A DNA stretch of 64,000 nucleotides from Bacillota bacterium (GTDB lineage Bacteria > Bacillota > Clostridia > Acetivibrionales > DSM-1351). Below the pieces are notes generated by a model, which worked only from the letters and a program-made list of their open reading frames with translations, was not told where the DNA came from and made no database searches. Positions 26,240-34,731 of this stretch are shown piece by piece (within the stretch, counting starts at the first letter, position 1; the number at the start of each line of letters is the position of its first letter). The translations under genes were made by a program, and so were the position numbers. Location: contig JAEZKZ010000094.1 of assembly GCA_023415305.1 (NCBI GenBank), positions 124,001 through 188,000 of the forward strand, given 5' to 3'.

Positions 26240-27994
26240 TTACTCCTTAGGTATCAATATTCTAACAATACTATACTCCATGTATTTGCTTTCAAAAGAC
26301 AGACCGTATTTCTCCCCATAGGTCAATTTTATTCTTTCGTTTATATTCATCAAACCTACACTGCTATATCTCTCTCCTTGGGATTTGTCCTTTTGCAGTA
26401 TTGTTTCGATTCTGTCCTGCGGAATTCCTACTCCATTATCACGAATTTCAATCAGAATGTCATCTTCAACAAGTACTGCACTGATATCCAGAATACCCAA
26501 ACCTTTTTTCCCTTCAAACCCATGCACAATTGAGTTTTCAATTATGGGCTGCAGCGTAAACTTAGGTATCTTACAGGACAACAGTTCACTGTCAATGGAA
26601 TAACTAACCTGTATCAGACCTTTTTTGCGAATCTTCTGAATGGTTATATACTGATCCAGAAGATTTATTTCCTCTTCTATGGTAATATGACTCATAGCCC
26701 CTTTGGAAGTCTCTTTGAGCAATGCACCTAGAGCAGTGGCAGTTTCATATATCCCGTCCGCTTTCTGGATCATAGCCATTACTTTTATAGAATTCAGGGC
26801 ATTATAAACAAAATGTGGGTTTATCTGGCTCTGAAGCACTTTAAATTCTAATTCCTTTTTTGTATTTTCATCGTTTTTCACCTTTAGAAGCAGTTGATTG
26901 ATATTAGTGGCAAGCTGGTTTATCCCCTTGCCCAGTTCACCTATTTCATCATTTCCTTCCAGTTCGGGCTCCACATGAAAGTTTCCTTTTGAAATACATT
27001 CCATTCTGTGCATTATTCTCCTTAACGGCTTGGTTAGATTACTGGAAAGGAATATTGTAAACAGACAGCAGACAGTTATTGTTATTCCCAAAATCAAAAA
27101 CGCAATTTTTGTGGCATTTGTGCGCTGTTCTTCTATTAATGAGTAATCTACAAGCTGTACAATCTGATAGTTGGAGTATGCCGACTTACGGTAAACAACA
27201 AGTACTTTTTTACCAAGAACGGTAGAATAAAAGCTTTTGTCATTTTGTTCCGGTATTGATATAGATTTGGACAGGTCCCGCCCCAACAATTTATTGTCGC
27301 TGGAAAAAAGGCATTTGTTTTGCTTGTCCAGTATCAGTAGCATGTCATTGTCAGGAACTTCAAAGTCCTTTATGCTGTTCCTGATTAAATCCGGAGAAAT
27401 TCCAATAACTTGCCAGCCAATAGTCTTTCTGGTGTCTGAAAAAATAATTTTTCTTACAAAAGGTATAAAAAATTTATTGTATCTCTCTTTTGCAAGATTA
27501 TCTTCTATTCCGGCACAGACAAAGACTTCTGAATTCGCCCCCTTCTGAAACCATGGGGTGGCCTTCATTTTGCCTATATCAATGAAATCGGCTTCAGAAT
27601 ACAGCTTCAAATTAACTTTGTTTTTTCCCTCAATTATTACTGAAACCACATATCTCCCAATAGACGAATTTGTAATTCTACCGTTGATTTCTTTATATGT
27701 AGCGGAAACATCATAGTCAAAATTGTAATTGGTATCAGAGTAATCTCTTATAAGGAGCTTATCCAAACCCCTATTAAGGTACAGCCAGTCCGACAGGTCC
27801 TGACACTGCTGTATTTGTTTATCAATATTACTTAATATGTAAGTCAGATTGTTCTGTGTATTATCTATAATATTTTTTTCAAGAAGATTCTTTGTATAAT
27901 TAGAGTAATAGAAACTAATGCAGAGCGATACCAGAATAAATACAATACTGAAATATAAGATTAGTTTGTTTTTTAAAGTATAAGGAATTAACAC
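26240..27994 (-). CDS. YesM-type sensor histidine kinase
   Basis: This 584-residue membrane kinase has two transmembrane segments (about residues 8-30 and 295-320) that flank an extracellular sensor domain of about 260 residues. A HAMP domain follows (SNLTKPLRRIMHRMECIS), then a His_kinase domain with the phospho-acceptor His in QSQINPHFVYNALNSIK, and an ATPase domain with IRDNGVGI. GTG at 27994 is preferred because GGAGG stands 8 bases before it; the TTG at 28009 lies within that site. It signals to the adjacent response regulator. Confidence 0.92.
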   Translation of the reverse strand: MLIPYTLKNKLILYFSIVFILVSLCISFYYSNYTKNLLEKNIIDNTQNNLTYILSNIDKQIQQCQDLSDWLYLNRGLDKLLIRDYSDTNYNFDYDVSATYKEINGRITNSSIGRYVVSVIIEGKNKVNLKLYSEADFIDIGKMKATPWFQKGANSEVFVCAGIEDNLAKERYNKFFIPFVRKIIFSDTRKTIGWQVIGISPDLIRNSIKDFEVPDNDMLLILDKQNKCLFSSDNKLLGRDLSKSISIPEQNDKSFYSTVLGKKVLVVYRKSAYSNYQIVQLVDYSLIEEQRTNATKIAFLILGITITVCCLFTIFLSSNLTKPLRRIMHRMECISKGNFHVEPELEGNDEIGELGKGINQLATNINQLLLKVKNDENTKKELEFKVLQSQINPHFVYNALNSIKVMAMIQKADGIYETATALGALLKETSKGAMSHITIEEEINLLDQYITIQKIRKKGLIQVSYSIDSELLSCKIPKFTLQPIIENSIVHGFEGKKGLGILDISAVLVEDDILIEIRDNGVGIPQDRIETILQKDKSQGERYSSVGLMNINERIKLTYGEKYGLSFESKYMEYSIVRILIPKE

Positions 27995-28081
27995 GCTTGA
28001 AACCTCCAAATAATAGAGTATTCTTTCAATGGTGCAAATTGTAAATTATTTTATGTAAATTTATTATATCATAAATGAGAA

Positions 28082-28117
28082 GCCGGATACATTACAAAAA
28101 GATTTCCAAGATCCGGC
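28082..28117 (-). terminator. Hairpin between transketolase and kinase genes
   Basis: 7-bp stem GCCGGAT / ATCCGGC enclosing a 22-base loop, followed by TTCTCATTTAT on the minus strand. The long loop and mixed tail suggest partial termination after the transketolase genes. Confidence 0.5.
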
Positions 28118-28165
28118 ATATACTTCCTTTCCGCATCTTAGAAACCTTATAGAGCATTGCTTTTA

Positions 28166-29116
28166 TTAAAGCTTATGGCTCTTACTCTGCTTTATTAATT
28201 TTTGAACCCTTTCATAAATTGCATTTTCGTCCAACAAATACTTGGCTAACAACATCTCATAATCACCTGATTCCGCATAGCCGGTTATACCCATAATATG
28301 TACCGGTACGGGATAATTCTGAGAGAGTACCTCTGAAACGGCACTTCCTAACCCTCCGTAAACACTATGTTCTTCAACAGTCAATACCATACCCGTCTGC
28401 TTAGCACAGCTTATGATCAGCTCCTCATCCAATGGCTTTATAGTATGGATATTCACAATCTGCGCATATATACCATTCTTTTCAAGCATCGCTGCTGCTA
28501 TTAATGCTTTTTGGACCATATATCCTGTGGCTATAATAGTGATGTCCGTCCCTTCTTTTATAACAACCCCTTTGCCAAGCTCAAATTTGTAGAATTCACC
28601 GTAGACAATAGGATTTGCATTCCTGCTCAAACGCATATAAACGGGACCATTGTATTCGCCGCAGGCCAACACTGCCTTCTCGGTCTCGATCTGATCGCAT
28701 GGAGAAATTATTGTCATATTTGGTAAAGAACGCATACTGGCTATGTCAAAAATAGCCTGGTGGCTTGCCCCATCATAGGAATCCGACAATCCCGAATAAT
28801 TTCCTATAAGCTTGACGTTTAGTGAATCATATGAGATCAAGCTGTTAATAGGGTCCAGACCTCTCGTAGTCATAAAAACAGAAAAGGTATTTACGAATGT
28901 GTTAAAACCGCTAAGAGCAAAGCCCGATGCCATTGCTACCATATTGGTTTCAGAAATCCCCACGTTGAAATATCTTTCAGGGTACTTATTACCAAATAGT
29001 ATGCTTTTCGTGGAATTACCCACGTCAGCTTCCAGTACAATAATATCTTCCCGCATCCCCCCCAGCTTTGCCAATGTATTTCCGTATGCGTCCCTAATTG
29101 CAATTTTTTCTGTCAT
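28166..29116 (-). CDS. Transketolase, C-terminal subunit
   Basis: This 316-residue protein carries the pyrimidine-binding and C-terminal domains of a split transketolase. Motifs: VLEADVGNSTKS, YFNVGISETNMVAMASGFA (the catalytic Glu region of the pyrimidine site) and VLTVEEHSVYGGLGSAV. It pairs with the N-terminal subunit 39 bp upstream. Split transketolases move two-carbon units; within a catabolic operon a special substrate is possible, such as the apulose-4-phosphate enzymes of apiose catabolism, which are also split. That comparison is inference only. Confidence 0.92.
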   Translation of the reverse strand: MTEKIAIRDAYGNTLAKLGGMREDIIVLEADVGNSTKSILFGNKYPERYFNVGISETNMVAMASGFALSGFNTFVNTFSVFMTTRGLDPINSLISYDSLNVKLIGNYSGLSDSYDGASHQAIFDIASMRSLPNMTIISPCDQIETEKAVLACGEYNGPVYMRLSRNANPIVYGEFYKFELGKGVVIKEGTDITIIATGYMVQKALIAAAMLEKNGIYAQIVNIHTIKPLDEELIISCAKQTGMVLTVEEHSVYGGLGSAVSEVLSQNYPVPVHIMGITGYAESGDYEMLLAKYLLDENAIYERVQKLIKQSKSHKL

Positions 29117-29155
29117 ATGAAAACTCCATTCTGCTGTTTTCAGTCAGCTCAAAAT

Positions 29156-29986
29156 TTATTGCATGCCCAACTCTTTTACTGCCATCTGGTATTCGTTTTC
29201 AGTAATGGTCTTCCCATGCCATTGATTTTTTCCTTCCATAAAGGATATTCCCTTACCCTTTATTGTTTTGGCTATAATAATGGTGGGAGTACCCCTGTGC
29301 TGCGTTGCCAAATCCAATGCCTCCGACAAAGCTGCAATATCATGCCCATCAACAGTTATAACATTCCAGCCGAAGGAAGACCATTTGGCCTGTACATCAC
29401 CAAGAGGCATTATTTCCTGTATTGTTCCGTCCAGTTGAACCCCGTTATGGTCAAGAATAGCAACCAGATTATCGACCCTGTATTTACTGGCACTCATTGC
29501 TGCCTCCCAAATAATGCCTTCCTGGATTTCCCCGTCGCCCAGCAACACATATACATGACTGGTTTTTTTATTTAGCCTGTCACTCAGCGCCATACCGACA
29601 CCTGCTGAAAGTCCCAGTCCTAAAGACCCTGTAGAAAGCTCTATTCCGGGCGTTTTATGATAGCAGGGATGCCCTTGCAAATGGCTGTTTATCTGCCTTA
29701 ATGTGTCCAGATCTTCAAGCTTGAAATACCCCCTATGTGCCATATTGATGTAGAGCATCGGCGCAGCATGTCCTTTGGATAAAATGAGACGATCCCTGCC
29801 ATCCATTTTTATATTAGTCGGATCAATATTCATTTTTTCATAGAACAGTAATGCCAATATTTCTGTACAGGATAAGGAGCCACCCGGATGCCCTGTCTGA
29901 ATTGAATATAAAATATCTATAAGCTGTCTTCTGAATCTTTTGCATAACACGGACAATTCTTCTATTCTTATTAATGATAGTGACAT
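29156..29986 (-). CDS. Transketolase, N-terminal (thiamine diphosphate) subunit
   Basis: This 276-residue protein carries the diphosphate-binding domain. TGHPGGSLSCTEILALLFY and GDGEIQEGIIWEAAMSA, with the Mg/ThDP Asn in ILDHNGVQLDG, are intact. The start has AAGGAGG. It is followed by the C-terminal subunit, and together they equal one normal transketolase. It lies 15 bp after the DUF4038 gene, so hydrolase and transketolase are probably co-expressed. Confidence 0.93.
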   Translation of the reverse strand: MSLSLIRIEELSVLCKRFRRQLIDILYSIQTGHPGGSLSCTEILALLFYEKMNIDPTNIKMDGRDRLILSKGHAAPMLYINMAHRGYFKLEDLDTLRQINSHLQGHPCYHKTPGIELSTGSLGLGLSAGVGMALSDRLNKKTSHVYVLLGDGEIQEGIIWEAAMSASKYRVDNLVAILDHNGVQLDGTIQEIMPLGDVQAKWSSFGWNVITVDGHDIAALSEALDLATQHRGTPTIIIAKTIKGKGISFMEGKNQWHGKTITENEYQMAVKELGMQ

Positions 29987-30001
29987 ATACTGATTGCCTC
30001 C

Positions 30002-31756
30002 TTATAATTCTTCCAGGTACAGGCCCCAATCACCATCACCGGGAAACTCAGGCAGAATTATACGCCCCATGTTATCAGCGCAGATTGTTCCGGTTACCCT
30101 TCTGTCGGCCTTCCATTCACCTGTGACAGGATTAAACCACTCAATGCAGTACGGTGCATTAGGCTTCAACCCCCGGATTGTACCATGAAGGCATTTATGC
30201 TCAAAATAAAACAACAGTAAGTCTCTTTTGGCGGTAGCTGCACAATATGCCCAGCCTGTGTAGCCGTCAATCCCGCCCGACTTGTTGGGAGTTATCAGTT
30301 CTGAATTTGGTATCAGGTCAACATATCTGGCACCTGCACGATCCACAAACTTTTTTAGATTGTATACAAGCGCACCGGAACGGTACTCCAGGACTTCCCA
30401 CATCTTATACTTTGCATTGTTTTCAATATCACTTCCCCACATACCTTCAATCCCATATATATATCCTCCCAAGCCTCCGGACAAAAAGCTTCCGTACATA
30501 CCCGAACGACAGTTGAACTCAGCCTCGATACTTCCTGTGGCAGGATTGTCATCGGGGAATCCCGGATAATACGGTTCACCATTGATAGCAGGTCTCGCCG
30601 ATTCAGAATGGAATATTTCAGTCAAATACCAGTAATGGTCATGCTCCCTCCAGTTTCCGATCTGGTGGAAGGTCAGCCAGCGATTCTCCTCCGGACCTCC
30701 GAAATTACACAGGGTTGAGGGAGCCGAATTAGTACCCAGTAATGTTCCGAAAGGCGGGTGGCCGTATTTGTCAATAACCATATTGGCAGGCTCGTTATAC
30801 TCTCTGGGGTGGATTGAGTTTCCGATATAGTCAAAATGTATCGGACTGAACAGGCAGTTATTTGCCTGGTATCTGGAAAATATGTACTGTATGTACCGTA
30901 CATAGGAATCCGGCCATCCGCCATAACGTTTCCATACCTGGCTAACATCCCTCCTTATTACTTCCAGAAACACCGTAAAACCCTGCTCATTAAGATAGTC
31001 AATCTTACGATCCAGATGTTTGAAGTATTCGGGATTGATTTTATCAAAGTCAGGCACTACATTTTCATAGCCTTTAATTTTTCCAGGGAACAGGAACGGC
31101 CTGCCGCCTTCATTGTGCATATCCTTTGCACTCCCTGAATCAGTGTCCATCCATGCAGCACGTATACTTGTTTCAAATTCATCCTTCATTTTTATTTTAG
31201 GAGGCAGTCCGTCATTCGCCCAGGTGGGATGGCCAGCCAGCATGGCGATACAGTTATAGCCCTGCCTTTTCCGGTAAAGCACCATGTCCTTGAAACCCAT
31301 ATCCGGCCCAACCGAGCGTTCAACATCATCTTCATACCAGCGATAACGGTAAGTAGGTGTAGACCACCAGGTATCTCCCAACATAAAGTACGGAGTTTTA
31401 TCATAATACTGGAAACCACGTCCATTGTCGGTTGCCACAATCATTCCTCTACGGCATGGATTAAGCCTTTTTTCCTCTTCACTCCAGTCTGCTGCTACTA
31501 TACTGCCCTTAATCCCGTTAAGCCCCTGATCATCCGTATTCGAGCCGGAGCACCAGTTCCATTTGCCTGCCTTCATGGGTGCAAGCCTTACTTTAAAGGT
31601 TTCCCCCCCATCCCAGAAGCCATAAACTTTTCTGCAGAAATCAGGCCCTTCAAGCATTACCCATACTTCAACCTCGCAATACGGATTTACGTAATCGTTT
31701 TTTGCCTGTAATTCAATCTCTACCTTATCCCATACATGTACCCTGGATTCCTTCAT
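30002..31756 (-). CDS. DUF5060/DUF4038 glycoside hydrolase-like protein
   Basis: This 584-residue protein lacks a signal peptide and so is probably intracellular. The order is an N-terminal beta-sandwich (DUF5060-like, residues 1-95), a TIM-barrel DUF4038 domain starting at PYFMLGDTWWSTPTYRY, and a C-terminal beta domain (about 500-584) of the 'putative collagen-binding' type. The DUF4038 superfamily includes GH140 apiosidases. Acidic residues in FLEVIRRDVSQVW and PAINGEPYYPG are candidates for catalysis. Two starts, GTG 31762 and ATG 31756, both have usable spacing. It would hydrolyse an imported glycoside. Specificity is not proven. Confidence 0.82.
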   Translation of the reverse strand: MKESRVHVWDKVEIELQAKNDYVNPYCEVEVWVMLEGPDFCRKVYGFWDGGETFKVRLAPMKAGKWNWCSGSNTDDQGLNGIKGSIVAADWSEEEKRLNPCRRGMIVATDNGRGFQYYDKTPYFMLGDTWWSTPTYRYRWYEDDVERSVGPDMGFKDMVLYRKRQGYNCIAMLAGHPTWANDGLPPKIKMKDEFETSIRAAWMDTDSGSAKDMHNEGGRPFLFPGKIKGYENVVPDFDKINPEYFKHLDRKIDYLNEQGFTVFLEVIRRDVSQVWKRYGGWPDSYVRYIQYIFSRYQANNCLFSPIHFDYIGNSIHPREYNEPANMVIDKYGHPPFGTLLGTNSAPSTLCNFGGPEENRWLTFHQIGNWREHDHYWYLTEIFHSESARPAINGEPYYPGFPDDNPATGSIEAEFNCRSGMYGSFLSGGLGGYIYGIEGMWGSDIENNAKYKMWEVLEYRSGALVYNLKKFVDRAGARYVDLIPNSELITPNKSGGIDGYTGWAYCAATAKRDLLLFYFEHKCLHGTIRGLKPNAPYCIEWFNPVTGEWKADRRVTGTICADNMGRIILPEFPGDGDWGLYLEEL

Positions 31757-31885
31757 TTTCACCTGCTCCTCCCGATAAATTTGATAAGTATTTTATACAT
31801 AGTTGATAAATTAGTTAATAAATAGTTGAAAAATCGTTGGAAAATACTTATATACAATTGGTAAATTAAAAAACATCACTGACTG

Positions 31886-32263
31886 CTAAAACATACTTTC
31901 ATTATATAAAATATAGTCATCGGAAGAAGTTTTAGCTGAGAAAACCGAGGCTGTCACGAGCATTTCCTTTCCCGTATTCCTAACCTGATGCCTGGAATTG
32001 GCGGGGAAAAATACAGCATCCCCTTTTACAAAATCTACAAGTTCTCCGTCAATCCAGGCTTGCCCCTGTCCTTCAATAATGTATATAACTTCTTCAATGT
32101 TTCTATGAGCATGCAGCGGTTTTACTACAGCTTCTGGAAAGCAGTGCATTATGGCTATACTCATTTGCTCCGCTCCGACAGTCTTGTCGGTTATTATCCA
32201 TCTGAGATCCCTTCCTTCAAGGTGTGCAGGTTCAACATCCTTTAAAGAAACTTTCTTTTTCAT
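31886..32263 (-). CDS. Single-domain cupin protein
   Basis: This 125-residue cupin_2 protein has metal ligands seen as His-x-His in PLHAHRNIEEVIYIIEGQG and the second motif with FFPANSRHQVRN. Small cupins of this kind serve as sugar-binding, isomerase or dioxygenase-like proteins. The start ATG at 32263 has GGAGG. It is the first gene upstream of the DUF4038 gene, from which it is separated by about 120 bp of AT-rich sequence with TAGTTGATAAATTAG-type repeats. It may bind or isomerise the substrate; no specific reaction can be named. Confidence 0.8.
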   Translation of the reverse strand: MKKKVSLKDVEPAHLEGRDLRWIITDKTVGAEQMSIAIMHCFPEAVVKPLHAHRNIEEVIYIIEGQGQAWIDGELVDFVKGDAVFFPANSRHQVRNTGKEMLVTASVFSAKTSSDDYILYNESMF

Positions 32264-32304
32264 TCCGGCTCCTCCTTCATGGTTATCATTTATAGAGTTT
32301 GCTT

Positions 32305-32526
32305 ATTATAACTCATAGGTTCTTAGGTCCCCACCTATAGAGGTGCGGTACGCCCATTGTCTCCTCGTTATAACTCCTCGGTTCAAAAGTAAACTTTTCG
32401 GTTGTAGAAAAGGTTACTTACCTCAGCGGCGTTTCAACGAGGCGGGATTATGCTACCGCCTGAAAACAAATCGGTACCCGCCACCTGTATAGTGGGGGGA
32501 CATCTATTATCTCCTCGTTATAAATT
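32305..32526 (+). ncRNA. Structured intergenic element, tandem copies 2a/2b (unknown class)
   Basis: A full copy (about 32383-32526) and an internally deleted copy (about 32305-32392) of the element at 16211-16340 lie in tandem on the plus strand, both ending in CTCCTCGTTATAA. The full copy has a stem AGTAA-CTTTTC / GAAAAG-TTACT with a GGTTGTA loop (32389-32418), the block GTTTCAACGAGGCGGGA (32431-32447), and an outer stem AACGAGG/CCTCGTT (32436-32442 with 32513-32519) enclosing a CCACC hairpin. Stem sequences differ from copy 1 but still pair. Flanking genes are on the opposite strand, so it is not a 5' leader here. Confidence 0.6.
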
Positions 32527-32744
32527 GAGTATAATTTATAAATCAGATGAGATACAGAAACTACTTTAAGAAACTGTTATCAATTTTAATCTATATGTTT
32601 TTTGAGATTTTATTGGTTAAAAAGTATATAACTATTTTTAGAAATTCATAACTTTTTTAATATTGGATAATTATTGTACAGAAAATGGCTAAAGAAAATC
32701 CATTTTGATTCCCTATTGATTTGTAGAAATAAAGTGTGAAGCAA

Positions 32745-32784
32745 AAATAACCGGATGCCAGAAAATCCCGGCATCCGGTTATTT
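32745..32784 (-). terminator. Rho-independent terminator after acyl-CoA synthetase
   Basis: Perfect 15-bp stem AAATAACCGGATGCC / GGCATCCGGTTATTT with a 10-base loop and TTTTTGC following on the minus strand. Confidence 0.9.
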
Positions 32785-32817
32785 AAATCGTATTTAGTTT
32801 GAATGGTACAAGTTCAA

Positions 32818-34536
32818 CTATCCGCCTATATTCTCGGGATTAAAGCGCTTAATTTTTTTTGTTGTTGTTTTAATAAATTCGCTTTCACGCAAAGTAAATT
32901 TTCTAATACGTCTGTACAAAGGAAGATCTTTGTTTATATTCTTTACAATATCGCTGAACAGGTTCATAAGCTCGTCCTTAGATAGACTTATGTCTTTAAA
33001 TTTTTCCTTTATGTATTCAAGATCCGGTAATATTTGTGCATGTATTTGTGTTTCACCTGTGATTCTATCTACTTCCCCGGAAACCATTGACTCCTGTACA
33101 CAGGGACTCTTGTTGATAGAAGCTTCAAGTTCTTCAGGATATACGTTTTTTCCGTTGTTGGTAATAATTACATTCTTACTTCTTCCCGTTATGTATAAGT
33201 ATCCCGATTTGTCTACAGCTCCAAGATCACCTGTATAAAACCAGCCATCCTTAATGGCTTTTAAGGTTTCTTCCTCATCCTTATAGTATCCCAACATAAC
33301 GTTCTCACCTTTAACAATGATTTCACCAATGCCGTTTTCATCAGGCCTATCTATTTTTACCTCAACCCCTGGCAGTGGTTTGCCAACGCTGTTATCTTTA
33401 TACTGGTAATCTCTGTTGCCGGTTACCAGAGGGGCACATTCTGTCAGACCGTAGCCCTGCAAGACCTTGATACCCATTTTGCGGAACCCCTTGGATACAG
33501 CAGGATCAATTGCTGCGGCACCTGTTAAAATGAGCCTTAGCCTTCCACCCACATTGTCATGTATCTGCTTAAAAACTTTTTTTGTAATATCTATATGGAA
33601 AACATAATTCAATAAGGTAGTAATAAATAGAGCAGCTCTTAATTTGAGCCTTCCAAATTTCTGTTTTGCTGCCTGTGCCCATATCTTTTTATATAAATTT
33701 TCCAGAATGAGCGGCACAACAACAAGTATTGTAGGCTTTACCTCTTTAAGGTTTTTGGCAATATATTTCAACCCTTCATTGAAGGAGATTGTAGCACCTG
33801 AGTATATGAAGGCTAAAAAGCCTATGGTACATTCATATGTGTGATGCATAGGAAGAATAGACAGTGAAGTGTCATTTGTATCGACCAGAACTGTAGAACG
33901 CACAGATACTACATTTGAGCAGATATTTCTATGACTCAGCATAACCCCTTTTGCAATACCTGTAGTACCGGAGGTGAAAAGTAAGGCAGCCAACGAATTT
34001 TCATCTACAATGGCATTTATAAAGTTCTGTTGACCAGCAGCTATAAGCTCCTCTCCCATATCAAGCAGTCTTCGGAAGGACAAATAAAAGTCCTTGTCTT
34101 CAACGGCATCCATATTAATAAAATATTTAACCGATAATCCCATGGATGACAGCTTCTTCATATGCTCGCTGTGTTTACCTGAATATATTACTGCATCTGC
34201 ATTACATCTGCGTAATATATTTTCAATTTCAGCAATATTCAGTTCCCTGTCAATAGGAACAGTTATGCCCGTTCCGCTGACAGTTGCAAGGTATGAAACA
34301 CACCATTCATATCTGTTCTCCCCGATAACGCCAATACATTTATCCTTGAGACCAAGGTAATGCAACGCTGTACCGAAGGCATCAACATCAGCTTTAAACT
34401 CTGCATAGCTTACACTTTTCTCTGTTCCATTATTGTTTAAAAGAAAAGCTGCCTTCTGTCCATATAGATCAGCACTTTGATTCAGCATTTCCTTTAAATT
34501 TGTTACATTTCTTACATTATATAGTGTAGGTTTCAC
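32818..34536 (-). CDS. Long-chain acyl-CoA synthetase (AMP-forming)
   Basis: This 572-residue ANL-superfamily enzyme activates a carboxylic acid, typically a long-chain fatty acid, through an acyl-AMP to the CoA thioester. The P-loop is LLFTSGTTGIAKGVMLSHRN, followed by QGYGLTECAPLVTGN and GWFYTGDLGAVDKSGYLYITG, with the C-terminal hinge and catalytic Lys region near KTTTKKIKRF. The start at 34536 is an ATG. It is a single-gene transcript with its own terminator, so it is not clearly part of the catabolic cluster. Confidence 0.9.
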   Translation of the reverse strand: MKPTLYNVRNVTNLKEMLNQSADLYGQKAAFLLNNNGTEKSVSYAEFKADVDAFGTALHYLGLKDKCIGVIGENRYEWCVSYLATVSGTGITVPIDRELNIAEIENILRRCNADAVIYSGKHSEHMKKLSSMGLSVKYFINMDAVEDKDFYLSFRRLLDMGEELIAAGQQNFINAIVDENSLAALLFTSGTTGIAKGVMLSHRNICSNVVSVRSTVLVDTNDTSLSILPMHHTYECTIGFLAFIYSGATISFNEGLKYIAKNLKEVKPTILVVVPLILENLYKKIWAQAAKQKFGRLKLRAALFITTLLNYVFHIDITKKVFKQIHDNVGGRLRLILTGAAAIDPAVSKGFRKMGIKVLQGYGLTECAPLVTGNRDYQYKDNSVGKPLPGVEVKIDRPDENGIGEIIVKGENVMLGYYKDEEETLKAIKDGWFYTGDLGAVDKSGYLYITGRSKNVIITNNGKNVYPEELEASINKSPCVQESMVSGEVDRITGETQIHAQILPDLEYIKEKFKDISLSKDELMNLFSDIVKNINKDLPLYRRIRKFTLRESEFIKTTTKKIKRFNPENIGG

Positions 34537-34659
34537 GATATTTGCTCCTCATCGACATAAATACAGTTACGGTATATTTGAACTATAACATAACTATATA
34601 TACTAGGCAATGAATGGAGGAAAATTATCAGTTTGTTCATATTATTGCAGGTAAATAAA

Positions 34660-34702
34660 CCAAAAAACCCATTATACTTTTAGAAGTATCTGGGCTTTTG
34701 GC
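34660..34702 (-). terminator. Terminator of the sigma/DUF4179 operon
   Basis: Nested stem CCAAAAGCCCA-GATACTT / AAGTAT-TGGG-TTTTTTGG on the minus strand, with a T-rich 3' arm. It lies about 30 bp after the DUF4179 stop codon. Confidence 0.7.
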
Positions 34703-34731
34703 TTGTAATTTCTATTTAAGCTTTTTTCTTC

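Noticed and set aside
30002..31756. Secreted collagenase-like protein
   Set aside because: No signal peptide; the 'collagen-binding' label belongs to the C-terminal beta domain only, and the context is intracellular sugar catabolism.
32305..32526. Possible purine-type riboswitch because of TATAA and GTTTC-like words
   Set aside because: The order and spacing of conserved words do not match the purine aptamer, and neighbouring genes point the other way.
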